NCBI RefSeq assembly: GCF_008710145.1
Contig: NZ_VYKL01000019.1
Coordinates: 62,001 to 126,000, forward strand
Source of the DNA: Niallia endozanthoxylica
GTDB taxonomy: Bacteria; Bacillota; Bacilli; Bacillales; Cytobacillaceae
Direction of reading: 5' to 3'
DNA: 64,000 bases
The position numbers were made by a program, and so were the translations under genes. Below are positions 18,805 through 27,546 of the stretch, one piece after another. Each line of letters begins with the position of its first letter. Position 1 is the first letter of the stretch. Below the pieces are notes generated by a model, which did not search any database, was not told the origin of the DNA, and saw only the letters and a list, made by a program, of their open reading frames with translations.

Positions 18805-20301
18805 CTATTTTTCTGGCTGTAATTCATTAAACATTCCCACATAATGGGTTGGATTATCATTCTCATCCTTTATTCTACTAATGGTTAATAACTGTAGATA
18901 ATCTTCATTATTTTTTTTTCGATTCCAAATGTGTCCCTGCCAATAGCCATTCTTTTCAATTTGCTCCCACATCTTTGCATAAAAGGAGGAATCATGTTTT
19001 CCGGATTTTAACACAGCAGGTGTTTTGCCAATGATTTCTTCTTCTTCAAACCCCGTAACTGTGATAAATGCTGGATTCACTCTTTGGATGGTGCCATCTA
19101 AATCTGTTACCATAATTCCTTCAATCGTTCCTTCAATAATACGGTCAGATACGGTTAGTTTATCCTGATAGTATAACCCGATGACAATCACAAGACAGGC
19201 AAGGGAGAATTCTGAAAGAGCCATAAATCCAATCGCATAATGACCCGTTAAATCAAACAAGGTTGTCAGGATAAGAGGAGGGAAGAAGCCTCCAAGACCG
19301 CCCATTGCTGCTACAATTCCGTTCACAATCCCTGCCTGTTTTGAAAAATATAAAGGAACCAGCTTAAAAACAGTACCATTCCCAACTCCAGCACATAAGG
19401 CAACCAACATACAGCCAATGGTGTAAATCGTTAAGGAAGGCTTAAAGGACAGGATAAAACCTCCAAAAGTGATACCGCTAAAGACAATGATTAAAATGAT
19501 ATAAGAATTAATTTTATCTGCAAGTAATCCTCCAATCGGTCGAAATAAGGTAGCGACAATGATGAATCCAGCTGTACGCATACCCGCATCTACACTTGAT
19601 AACTGAAATTGATTGACGAGAAAGGATGGTAAAAATACAGTAAATGCTACAAAGGAACCGAAGGTAATAAAATAAAAAAGACAGATAAACCATAGCTTAT
19701 AACTTTTATAGACTTCTTTTATTTGTTCAGAAAGGGCCACTTTCACTCGGTTTTCCTTTCGATCACCAAATAGAAACGTAAGGGCCGCAAATACCAAAAG
19801 TAAAATGATATAAAATTGAATCGTTCTTCGCCATCCGAACGTATTAGCTAAAACGGGAGCAGAAAAAGAAGTAATCGCCGTACCGATATTCCCAGCACCG
19901 TAAATACCATTAACAAACCCATGCTTTTCTTTTGGGTAGTATTTTGGTAAAGAAGTTACCCCAACGGAAAATATGGCACCACTAAGACCTAACGCTAAAC
20001 CTCCAATGAGTAAATCTGCTACGGAATTTGCTGCACTAATGTAGAACACAGGGAGGATTAAAAATAAGAGACTGATAAAAAATATCCACCTTGCTCCGTA
20101 ACGGTTCGTCCAATAGCCGATTGGAATCCTTAAAATTGACCCTAAAATAACGGGGACTGCTGTGATCATGGCAGACTCACTTGGGGTTATGTCAATGTCC
20201 AATTTTATAAAAGAAATAAGTGAAGATAAAATTACCCAAACCATAAATCCTAAGATTAGGTTTCCTGTTTGTAAAATAAGCTGTGAATTGGCTCGTGCCA
20301 T
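18805..20301 (-). CDS. narK: NarK-type nitrate/nitrite transporter with C-terminal PAS domain
   Basis: The first 385 residues form a 12-helix MFS transporter of the nitrate/nitrite porter family, with GSILRIPIGYWTNRYGARW and the glycine-rich signatures NGIYGAGNIG and GNGTVFKLVPLYF. The last 113 residues (386-498) are a PAS S-box: DRIIEGTIEGIMVTDLDGTI, then TGFEEEEIIGKTPAVLKSG and YWQGHIWNRKK. No kinase or other output domain follows. The fusion is in one uninterrupted frame, so it does not look like a sequencing artefact. It suggests that redox or ligand sensing gates transport. It is adjacent to narGHJI and to the hemerythrin-like gene. No Fnr site is evident upstream. Confidence 0.88.
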   Translation of the reverse strand: MARANSQLILQTGNLILGFMVWVILSSLISFIKLDIDITPSESAMITAVPVILGSILRIPIGYWTNRYGARWIFFISLLFLILPVFYISAANSVADLLIGGLALGLSGAIFSVGVTSLPKYYPKEKHGFVNGIYGAGNIGTAITSFSAPVLANTFGWRRTIQFYIILLLVFAALTFLFGDRKENRVKVALSEQIKEVYKSYKLWFICLFYFITFGSFVAFTVFLPSFLVNQFQLSSVDAGMRTAGFIIVATLFRPIGGLLADKINSYIILIIVFSGITFGGFILSFKPSLTIYTIGCMLVALCAGVGNGTVFKLVPLYFSKQAGIVNGIVAAMGGLGGFFPPLILTTLFDLTGHYAIGFMALSEFSLACLVIVIGLYYQDKLTVSDRIIEGTIEGIMVTDLDGTIQRVNPAFITVTGFEEEEIIGKTPAVLKSGKHDSSFYAKMWEQIEKNGYWQGHIWNRKKNNEDYLQLLTISRIKDENDNPTHYVGMFNELQPEK

Positions 20302-20433
20302 CCTTTATGCACCTTCCTGCGAATAAAAGTCATTCATGTTTTCTTTAATAGGATTTGCTAAACCTGACAAAACAAAGGGACCAATTTTTACCTAATATAA
20401 ATCTATAAAGGAAACAAGCATGAAGAAAAGCAC

Positions 20434-20464
20434 AAAGGAATCCTCCGTCATTGAGGATTCCTTT
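20434..20464 (-). terminator. Terminator of the 89-residue gene
   Basis: Perfect 12-pair stem (20434-20445 with 20453-20464). On the minus strand it follows the stop at 20491 and runs into a T-rich stretch. Confidence 0.8.
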
Positions 20465-20490
20465 GTCTTTAGTATTTTTTTCTTCACATG

Positions 20491-20760
20491 TTAAGTATAA
20501 GATTCAATCGCGTGCTCCAATGCATTAAAGGCTTGTCCAAAAGCAGCTGAAGAAGATATATCACCTGCGTTTTCCAATGCCACCTTTGCATTTCTTGCCT
20601 GTGTTAAAGCAGTAATAACATTTTCAATCATTGTGCCTTTATCTCCATATTGCTCTAACGCAGACTGAAGCTGTTGAATCGATTGGTCTAAATCAATAGA
20701 TTCTGGATGATCATAGGCGTTCTCTAATTGTTCTTTCACTTGCTGTAAAATCTCTTTCAT
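20491..20760 (-). CDS. Hypothetical helical protein, 89 residues
   Basis: A soluble, mostly helical, acidic protein with heptad-like Leu/Ile spacing (QVKEQLENAY, IQQLQSALEQY, ALTQARNAKVALENAG). No Cys, no signal peptide, no family recognised. The minus-strand ribosome site is modest. A strong terminator follows. Placement between narK and the cytochrome bd genes does not by itself imply a shared role. Confidence 0.6.
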   Translation of the reverse strand: MKEILQQVKEQLENAYDHPESIDLDQSIQQLQSALEQYGDKGTMIENVITALTQARNAKVALENAGDISSSAAFGQAFNALEHAIESYT

Positions 20761-20853
20761 TTCTTAATCCCTCATTTTTGAAAATTTTTATCCCGCATGT
20801 AGTGTAGCCGAATAATAAGGATATATGCATTATTTATAGAAATGAAATCATTT

Positions 20854-21006
20854 TTACTTGAGCTCTCGTCCACGGTACATCAACGCTAAGCGTCTTCTAG
20901 TTGCACCGCTAAAATCCGCAGCAGGTCTGCTTCTTAAGCGTTCTCTGATTGGATTATTATAATCAAGACCTGATACTTGTTCGGAATTATGCTGATTATC
21001 AGTCAT
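20854..21006 (-). CDS. Small basic protein, 50 residues
   Basis: This small ORF starts MTDNQHNSEQ and ends with the Arg-rich part RERLRSRPAADFSGATRRR then YRGRELK. AAAGGAGGAATAATTT precedes the ATG, a very good ribosome site, which is the main reason to accept it. It has no signal peptide or membrane segment. It might bind nucleic acid or be a spore-associated small protein; I do not recognise it. Confidence 0.55.
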   Translation of the reverse strand: MTDNQHNSEQVSGLDYNNPIRERLRSRPAADFSGATRRRLALMYRGRELK

Positions 21007-21098
21007 AAATTATTCCTCCTTTACGAGAATAGTTTTTCCCTTGAATTCAGGCGCAATCAAACCTTTTGAAAGGAACAAATTCCTTCTATTATATATAA

Positions 21099-21203
21099 TC
21101 ACTTTTTTGTAACGCTTTCATCCTTAACGGCACTCCAAAAAGAAATAATAATGGACGCAACTACCACCATTATTGGTGCATAAAAAATAAGAAATTCATC
21201 CAT
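21099..21203 (-). CDS. cydS: Cytochrome bd oxidase small subunit CydS
   Basis: A 34-residue single-helix membrane protein (starts MDEFLIFYAPIMVVV, ends VKDESVTKK) directly after cydB, with GGAGGAAAAGAG before the ATG. The pattern of an acidic N terminus, FYAP, a hydrophobic helix and a WxxxKDE-like end matches my memory of CydS from the Geobacillus bd oxidase, where it binds CydA and is thought to stabilise haem b558. It is too short for most automated gene finders. The gap to cydB is 27 bases, so it is cotranscribed. Confidence 0.8.
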   Translation of the reverse strand: MDEFLIFYAPIMVVVASIIISFWSAVKDESVTKK

Positions 21204-21230
21204 CTCTTTTCCTCCTTACGCATAATCATT

Positions 21231-22241
21231 TCATTTACCTTCCACATACTCTTTATTAAATAAAAATAGATTAAGCAGCAGATACAAGGACGGGATAAGC
21301 AAACCTAAGCCTGCAATAAATGCGATAACTAGTGCGGTAGCCATAGCTGCATTTGTAAAGCTGTCATAAAGGGTCAGATACGGGTAAAGTAAGTAAGGGT
21401 AGTGGGAAATCCCATAAGCGAAAAAGGCCAGGGAAAATTGTCCTATTAACAATCCAAGTGCTGTCCCGTATGACTTCTTTTTCCATAATAAATAAAATGT
21501 TCCCATAAATAATAAAAAAGATAGAACAAACATCCACCACAAATGTATTAATTGTTCATAATGTTCCATATTATGTGAGCGCATTTCAACAATAATTCCC
21601 GCTGCAGTGAGTATCATCGGTACAGCAGTAGTCAATGCGTAAAGCCTCATTAAGCTGGATGCTGCCTCATCTTTTGCTTTATGGGCATACCAGGTTAAGA
21701 ATACAGCTGAAATATAAAGTACAGCTGTTAAACTAAGCAGTACAATGCTCCAGGTTAATGGGCTAAAAAAAAGCATTTTATAATCCAGGACAGGACCAAA
21801 TTCCTCCATCCTGATAAATCCTCCCTCTGAAATCGTTAAAACAATCGATAGGGAGGCGGGGATAAATAAACCCGTTAGTCCATAAAGGTATACATATCGC
21901 TTATGACGGAGCTTTCCATAGGTTGTAAACGCATAATAAGCCCCGCGAATCGCTAATAAAATAACGGCAATGCTGACAGGAACGAGGAGAGTAGTACCGT
22001 AGTAATAGGCTGATTTCGGGAAAAAGCCAACAATCCCAACAAAGAAAAAGACTAAAAATACGTTAGTTACTTCCCATACTGGAGATAAATAACGCTGAAT
22101 AATTTTAGTTAGAATATGTTCATTCCCTCTAAATGTACTATATGCATTAAAAAAGCCTGCACCAAAATCAATGGATGCGACAATGACATATCCGAATAGA
22201 AAAATCCATAATACGGAAATACCGATTATTTCAAGTGTCAT
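21231..22241 (-). CDS. cydB: Cytochrome bd oxidase subunit II
   Basis: CydB-type membrane subunit of 336 residues with eight to nine hydrophobic helices and the start MTLEIIGISVLWIFLFGYVIVASIDFGAG cut here to its key part: an N-terminal helix containing the family segment DFGAGFF. It pairs with CydA to form the quinol oxidase that keeps respiration going at low oxygen. The ATG overlaps the cydA stop (ATGA), so translation is coupled. The size fits the YthB/CbdB branch of Bacillus bd oxidases rather than the classical CydB. Confidence 0.92.
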   Translation of the reverse strand: MTLEIIGISVLWIFLFGYVIVASIDFGAGFFNAYSTFRGNEHILTKIIQRYLSPVWEVTNVFLVFFFVGIVGFFPKSAYYYGTTLLVPVSIAVILLAIRGAYYAFTTYGKLRHKRYVYLYGLTGLFIPASLSIVLTISEGGFIRMEEFGPVLDYKMLFFSPLTWSIVLLSLTAVLYISAVFLTWYAHKAKDEAASSLMRLYALTTAVPMILTAAGIIVEMRSHNMEHYEQLIHLWWMFVLSFLLFMGTFYLLWKKKSYGTALGLLIGQFSLAFFAYGISHYPYLLYPYLTLYDSFTNAAMATALVIAFIAGLGLLIPSLYLLLNLFLFNKEYVEGK

Positions 22242-23587
22242 AGGTAATCACCAGCTTTCTCTAATCCTTGATCTGCTAATTCTTGTTCAATCGTATTTTT
22301 TCGAAACATCCGAATTAACACGACAATACTGCCAATTCCTAAAACAATATATAGTCCGGTAAATAGAAGCAACATTAAATCAACCTGACCGCTAGTTGTT
22401 GCTGCATGGCTTGTTTTCATAATTCCACGTAAAATCCAGGGTTGTCGTCCTACTTCATCAAGCCACCATCCAGCTTCGATTGCCAGGATAGAGAGCGGTC
22501 CTAATAGTAAAATGAGCCAATTAAACCATTTAGAAAGAATAAAATCCCACTTTTTAAGTGTTCCAATCCAATAGATTAGTGCAACCAAAACTGTAATCAT
22601 GCCAATCGTCACCATCGCATCAAATAAATAGTGAATATAGAGGGGAGGAGTTTCATCTTTTGGAAAGTGGTCTAGACCTATCACTTCTGCTGTCGGGCTG
22701 CTATGAGCTAAAATACTGAGGGCAAATGGAATCTTAATCGCATATTTGACTACATCCTCGTCAAGGATTCCATATAAAATAAGCGGAGCATTTCCTCCCG
22801 TTTCTAGGTGCCATTCAGCAGCAGCTAATTTTTCCGGCTGATATTCAGCTAGAAATTTCCCGGAAAAATCTCCAATTACCGCCGTTGCAATCGAAAAAAT
22901 CAGTCCAATCTTCATGGTTAGAAATAGAGCTTTTTTATGATACACATGTCTTGAGCCTCTAAGTAACCTGTATGCAGCAATCGAGGCTAGGACAAATGCG
23001 CATGTCATAAAAGCAGAAGTAAGAACATGCGAAACTTTAGTCGGGACAGCCGGATTAAACATGGCTAATAATGGGTTAATATTAACAAGCTGTCCATCTT
23101 GAATATCAAACCCTTGAGGAGCATTCATAAAACTATTCACAATCGTAATGAACACAGCTGAGAAGGACGCACCAATGGCAACCGGAATCAACAGCATGAA
23201 ATGTTTCTTCTGATTTTCAAATCGATCCCACGTATATAAATAAATCCCTAAAAAAATAGCTTCAAAGAAAAAGGCGAAAGTTTCCATAAACAATGGGAGA
23301 GCAATGATATGGCCTGCAAGCTCCATAAAATTAGGCCATAACAAGGACAGCTGCAGCCCAATAGCCGTTCCAGTTACAACGCCTACAGCAACCGTTATGA
23401 CGTACCCGCGGGCCCATCTTCTTGCTAAAAGTATGTAATGATGATCATTCTTTTTAATACCAATCCACTGCGCAATCATAATCATAAGCGGAATCCCGAC
23501 ACCTATGGTTGCATAAATGATATGAAAAGATAATGTTAATTCGGTTAATACACGGCTGTAGAAAACAGCCTCTTCATTCACCATCAT
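22238..23587 (-). CDS. cydA: Cytochrome bd oxidase subunit I
   Basis: The haem-bearing subunit, 449 residues. Family marks are LSFHIIYATIG (axial His), the short Q-loop ending KFLAEYQPEKLAAAEW, and EVGRQPWILRG. The short Q-loop and the N terminus TELTLSFHIIYATIGVGIPL place it in the YthA/CbdA branch. I start at the ATG at 23587, seven bases after AAGGAG; upstream in-frame codons encode an implausible extension. The start region overlaps the ribosome site that sits at the stop of a 31-residue ORF (23599..23694), so that ORF, cydA, cydB and cydS probably form one operon. Confidence 0.95.
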   Translation of the reverse strand: MMVNEEAVFYSRVLTELTLSFHIIYATIGVGIPLMIMIAQWIGIKKNDHHYILLARRWARGYVITVAVGVVTGTAIGLQLSLLWPNFMELAGHIIALPLFMETFAFFFEAIFLGIYLYTWDRFENQKKHFMLLIPVAIGASFSAVFITIVNSFMNAPQGFDIQDGQLVNINPLLAMFNPAVPTKVSHVLTSAFMTCAFVLASIAAYRLLRGSRHVYHKKALFLTMKIGLIFSIATAVIGDFSGKFLAEYQPEKLAAAEWHLETGGNAPLILYGILDEDVVKYAIKIPFALSILAHSSPTAEVIGLDHFPKDETPPLYIHYLFDAMVTIGMITVLVALIYWIGTLKKWDFILSKWFNWLILLLGPLSILAIEAGWWLDEVGRQPWILRGIMKTSHAATTSGQVDLMLLLFTGLYIVLGIGSIVVLIRMFRKNTIEQELADQGLEKAGDYL

Positions 23588-23598
23588 TCCCATTCTCC

Positions 23599-23694
23599 TT
23601 ATCCAGAAATAATACGTCCTAAAATAGATAGTCCCATAATGAAAGCGACAATAAAACTCAGCCAAATTAATTTCCGTTCATGATTTTTATACAT
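23599..23694 (-). CDS. Small single-helix membrane ORF before cydA
   Basis: A 31-residue ORF with a basic N terminus (MYKNHERK) and one hydrophobic helix (LIWLSFIVAFIMGLSILG). AAAGGAG lies eight bases before the ATG. Its stop codon is part of the cydA ribosome site (TAAGGAG), so the two are translationally linked. Single-helix accessory subunits (CydX, CydH, CydS) are known in bd oxidases, and cydS is already present downstream, so this could be a second small subunit or a coupling leader. I know of no description of it. Expression is unproven. Confidence 0.6.
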   Translation of the reverse strand: MYKNHERKLIWLSFIVAFIMGLSILGRIISG

Positions 23695-23937
23695 CTATGT
23701 AACTCCTTTAAGTTCAAAAAATCACAATAATTTCGGTTTCAGCATACTTTGAATAGGATATCCGAAACCTATATATTTATTCTTTTATAGAAAAGGGAAA
23801 AGAGATTAACTGTTTATATAAATGTTAGCTGATAAGGAGTGGAATGGAGAGAGGGAGGGCCTGTCCTTCAAATCAACTTCCCATTAAAAGGGGAAGCAGC
23901 CTATGGGGGAAAGAAAAATAGAAAGTGAAGCAATAAG
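23695..23937. other. Region upstream of the cyd operon
   Basis: AT-rich DNA with no convincing gene. A half-site TCACAA occurs at about 23727, but no full Rex or Fnr palindrome was seen. A weak stem (23877-23882 with 23890-23896) may end the minus-strand ykuK transcript. Confidence 0.4.
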
Positions 23938-24474
23938 TTATTTGGTAAAACGATTAGCGTAGCAAGAGGCAACAAAGGAATTTGGTTTAATCTTAGGTTC
24001 AATCCCCATCGATTCAATCCGTTTAACCATTTCTTCTACAAATACTCTTGTCTTATTTCTGTTTCCGGCTCCGATATCTAAATGTCCTTCCATCGTAAAG
24101 GAAGCACCTCTATAAAGGTTTGGTAGTACGATATCAATCATTGTATTTTTCCTTTCTTCGGTAAACATAGAAACAATTTCTTCCGTTAAGGAAGTTTCCT
24201 TTGAAATTCGTTCATGAAGCATTTTCATTTTTCTTGGAATCACGACCTTTCGGATACACGCCCATGCGCCTTTCCCTTCATTCAAAATAACAATTCCAGT
24301 AATGAACCTTGTATATCTATCATGAACTTGAGAGTCAGTACCAATCATTAAACGGAAGTTGCCACTTCTGTCCAAATTCATAAATTTAATAATCCTATTA
24401 AATGCTTCTTCAAAATTCATATTTCTTTCCTGAGAATTTTGAAACAAGAAATCTCTTTCAACATCATATTTCAT
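23938..24474 (-). CDS. ykuK: YkuK family RNase H-like protein
   Basis: A 178-residue protein of the DUF458/YkuK family, predicted to have an RNase H-like fold. RLMIGTDSQVH carries the first acidic residue after a beta strand, as in that fold, and NLYRGASFTMEGHLDIGAGNRNKT contains further conserved acidic and basic residues (abbreviated here). The ATG at 24474 follows AGAAGGGTG and is preferred to an upstream in-frame start. The cellular role is unknown. Nothing nearby suggests a partner. Confidence 0.8.
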   Translation of the reverse strand: MKYDVERDFLFQNSQERNMNFEEAFNRIIKFMNLDRSGNFRLMIGTDSQVHDRYTRFITGIVILNEGKGAWACIRKVVIPRKMKMLHERISKETSLTEEIVSMFTEERKNTMIDIVLPNLYRGASFTMEGHLDIGAGNRNKTRVFVEEMVKRIESMGIEPKIKPNSFVASCYANRFTK

Positions 24475-24935
24475 CCAATCACCCTTCTTTTTATACATTT
24501 TATACATTTCTCAAGACATCTTGTTAATAACGTATAAGGCACATATGGGTAAGACTTGCTACATTCATATGTATGCAGTCACAGGTCTTAAAAATGATAT
24601 TTTTTGATAAAGTTTTTATTAGAGGCATTGCAAATAAAACACCCCTATTACAATGAAAACAAACCGATTAAATAATTGCTGCAATCTTCCAGATAATCAG
24701 TCAAATTATAAAAGGCAGGCGATGGTGATAGGAGAAAGTATACTTGACATTTTTGTATCTTAAAGTATAAAATGATAATCATTCTGCTCCAAACGTTGAG
24801 CTATGCCTTTAATACGAATATAAGCAGTTCTTAATTTTTTATGAAAAGAAATAATAGATTATTAGATTTAATTATTTTTTAACTAAAATATCCGAAATTC
24901 ATGTATAATAGTTTGTTAGAAAGTAGGTGTAACAA
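24475..24935 (+). other. Long region between ykuK and ltaS with promoter-like signals
   Basis: A promoter-like pair TTGACA (24744-24749) and TATAAA (24766-24771), 16 bases apart, is followed by TGATAATCATT (24773-24783), which matches 11 of 14 Fur-box positions. A second -10, TATAAT, lies at 24904-24909 close to ltaS. A short, possibly untranslated, transcript between the two promoters is conceivable. No coding sequence is convincing. Confidence 0.45.
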
Positions 24936-26891
24936 ATGAATAAAGGATTCCTGAAGGGGACAAGTATTCTCGATAAATATATCGGTTTTTTCTTTTTGAC
25001 CGTATTGTTCCTATGGATCAAAACATACCTTATTCAATTAACACAATTTAATTTAGGAATTGAAAATGGGATTCAAGAATTTTTGTTATTCTTAAATCCA
25101 TTAGGCTCAGCGTTATTACTCTTAAGTTTTGCATCTCTTTTTAAAGGTCGTAAAAAGTATATTTGGTTACTGATTATCCATTTTTTAATGACATTTCTAA
25201 TGTACGCCAATGTCCTGTATTACCGATTCTTTAATGACTTTATTACGTTACCAACCATTTTTCAGACACAAAACTTTGGTGATGTAAGTAGCAGTGTATC
25301 TTCATTATTACGACCGTATGATATCTTGTTCTTTGTAGATAACATTTTGTTATTAGGATTACTTGTTTTTAAAATGGCCAAGATAGAAATGAAAAATATA
25401 AGCAGAAGGAAAGTAGCAGCGTTAGTTTCTCTTGCTTTAGGGATTTCATGCTTAAACTTAGCATTAGCTGAAGCTGATCGTCCTCAGCTATTAACGAGAG
25501 GCTTTGACCGAAATTATATTGTTAAGTACTTAGGTACTTACAATTATACAGTTTATGATGCTGTTCAAAGTACTAAAGCATCTGCACAGCGCGTTACAGC
25601 AGACTCTAGCGATATTACAGAAGTCATTAACTTTACACAATCTAATTATGCTGAGCCAAATCCGGCAACCTTTGGTATCGGTAAAGGCATGAATGTGATT
25701 TTCTTCCACCTTGAATCGATTCAAAGCTTTTTAATTGATTACCAGCTGCACGGGGAAGAGGTAACACCATTTTTAAACTCTTTAACAAGAGAACCAAATA
25801 CGATGTATTTCAATAATTTCTTCCATCAAACAGCACAAGGAAAAACAGCTGACGCGGAGTTTATTCTTGAGAATTCATTATATGGTTTACCACAAGGCTC
25901 TGCCTTTACAACAAAGGGGTTAAACACCTATCAAGCTGCTCCGGCTATCTTAGGTCAGCAAGGTTATACATCTGCTGTATTCCATCCAAATTCCGGAACA
26001 TTCTGGAATCGTAACGAAATTTATAAATCATTTGGATACACGAAGTTTTTCGATTCAAATTACTATGAAATGAAGGAAGAGGATTTGGCTGATTATGGAT
26101 TAATGGATAAGCCATTTTTTGCAGAATCTATTCCGCTTTTAGATACATTACCACAGCCATTCATGGCGAAGTTTATTACTGTATCAAATCATTATCCATA
26201 TCCGATTGATGAAGAAGATGCAACAATTGCACCGCATACAACAGGTGATAAATCGGTTGATACGTATTTCCAGACAGCACGTTATGCTGATGAAGCTTTA
26301 CAAGAATTCTTTACGTATTTGAAAGAAACTGGTTTATATGATAACTCCATTATTATTATGTATGGTGACCATTATGGTATCTCGAAAAATCATAATAAAG
26401 CAATGACACAGGTGTTAAATAAAGAAGAAATCACTCCTTTTGATAATGCTGGATTACAACGTGTACCATTGTTTATCCGTGTACCTGGCATGCAGGGGGG
26501 CATTAACCATGAATATAGTGGGCAAATTGATATTCTTCCAACACTTCTTCACTTACTTGGAATGGATTCAAAGGAATATGTTCACCTTGGTACGGACCTA
26601 TTATCTGAAGGTCATGATGAACTAATTCCATTTAGAAATGGAGAGTTTGTCAGTCCGACAATTACATCTGTTGAAGGAAAATTTTATGATTCTACAACAG
26701 GTATTGAATTAGATGAAAGTCGAATAGAAGAGGCTAAACAACAGCAGGAGATTGTTCGTCATAAATTAGCGTTATCAGACAAAGTTGTAAATGGTGATTT
26801 ATTGCGATTCTATACGCCTGAGTCCTTCACTCCAATTGACCGTTCTAAATACGATTATACAAAACAAGATGATGAATCTAATGAAAAATAA
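24936..26891 (+). CDS. ltaS: Lipoteichoic acid synthase
   Basis: LtaS polymerises glycerol phosphate from phosphatidylglycerol on the outer membrane face to build lipoteichoic acid. The 651-residue chain has five N-terminal membrane helices (to about residue 170), a linker with a likely signal-peptidase cut region, and an extracellular sulfatase-type domain. The catalytic Thr is Thr304 in QGKTADAEF; the metal site includes Glu in FHLESIQSF and Asp/His in MYGDHYG. Length and motifs match B. subtilis LtaS; paralogues such as YfnI or YqgS are possible. AGGTG is a modest ribosome site. A terminator follows. Confidence 0.93.
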   Translation: MNKGFLKGTSILDKYIGFFFLTVLFLWIKTYLIQLTQFNLGIENGIQEFLLFLNPLGSALLLLSFASLFKGRKKYIWLLIIHFLMTFLMYANVLYYRFFNDFITLPTIFQTQNFGDVSSSVSSLLRPYDILFFVDNILLLGLLVFKMAKIEMKNISRRKVAALVSLALGISCLNLALAEADRPQLLTRGFDRNYIVKYLGTYNYTVYDAVQSTKASAQRVTADSSDITEVINFTQSNYAEPNPATFGIGKGMNVIFFHLESIQSFLIDYQLHGEEVTPFLNSLTREPNTMYFNNFFHQTAQGKTADAEFILENSLYGLPQGSAFTTKGLNTYQAAPAILGQQGYTSAVFHPNSGTFWNRNEIYKSFGYTKFFDSNYYEMKEEDLADYGLMDKPFFAESIPLLDTLPQPFMAKFITVSNHYPYPIDEEDATIAPHTTGDKSVDTYFQTARYADEALQEFFTYLKETGLYDNSIIIMYGDHYGISKNHNKAMTQVLNKEEITPFDNAGLQRVPLFIRVPGMQGGINHEYSGQIDILPTLLHLLGMDSKEYVHLGTDLLSEGHDELIPFRNGEFVSPTITSVEGKFYDSTTGIELDESRIEEAKQQQEIVRHKLALSDKVVNGDLLRFYTPESFTPIDRSKYDYTKQDDESNEK

Positions 26892-26911
26892 GTAAAGATA
26901 TTATTAATAAG

Positions 26912-26946
26912 AAAAAAGAGACTGCTGAAAAGGCAGTCTCTTTTAT
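26912..26946 (+). terminator. Terminator of ltaS
   Basis: Twelve-pair stem (26914-26925 with 26933-26944) with A/T flanks and T tail. Confidence 0.92.
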
Positions 26947-26968
26947 TCATAATCAACCTTTTAATTGA

Positions 26969-27003
26969 AAAAAATCAGCACATATAAATGGTGCTGATTT
27001 TTT
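26969..27003 (-). terminator. Terminator of racA
   Basis: Thirteen-pair stem (26969-26981 with 26991-27003) at the racA stop, with a T tract on the minus strand. Confidence 0.85.
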
Positions 27004-27502
27004 AATTTCCAAAAATGAATTTGAAAAAGCTTTTCTTTTTACGTGACTTTGCTCCAACACTTTCACTGCTCGCAGCAATTTCTGTTTTTTCTTTTAATAA
27101 GATTTCCAGCTGTTTGACCCGTTCCGTTAATAAGGAGATTTGTTCTTGTAACTCTTCCATTTCACGGCGATGCTGTAATATTTGATAAGATACGACTGCA
27201 TCGGCCTTCTGATTTAGACTTATCTCCAAGCTTTTCACTTTATGAGTCAATTCATCTATAGTTTCATCTGCTTGTGTTTCTTTCACAATTCCCGTACGTT
27301 TTGGGAGATGAATCGAAATATCCTGTAATAGCACACCTTCATGCAGCTGCTGTTTAACTTGTTTTAATAGTTCGATATCATTTTCGGAAAATACAAAATG
27401 ACCTAACTCATTTCTTTCCATCTCTAAATTTAATTGTTTCACCCATCTTTGTACGGTACTTGTCGAGATCCCTAGCAATTTAGCAACTGCTTTTGTATTC
27501 AA
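27002..27502 (-). CDS. racA: Chromosome-anchoring protein RacA
   Basis: RacA ties the chromosome origin region to the cell pole when sporulation begins. The 166-residue product has a MerR-like helix-turn-helix, NTKAVAKLLGISTSTVQRWV then ERNELGHFVFSENDIELLK (read in two parts), a long coiled coil (residues about 90-140) and a Lys/Phe-rich tail that could touch membrane or DivIVA. I start at the TTG at 27502, preceded by AAGGAGGG; the longer in-frame ORF to 27727 is not supported. The upstream DNA has Spo0A- and sigma-H-like sites, fitting its known sporulation timing. Confidence 0.88.
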   Translation of the reverse strand: MNTKAVAKLLGISTSTVQRWVKQLNLEMERNELGHFVFSENDIELLKQVKQQLHEGVLLQDISIHLPKRTGIVKETQADETIDELTHKVKSLEISLNQKADAVVSYQILQHRREMEELQEQISLLTERVKQLEILLKEKTEIAASSESVGAKSRKKKSFFKFIFGN

Positions 27503-27546
27503 TTTATATCCCTCCTTATATCTAATATTTCTTCTTTCTTTGGTAC

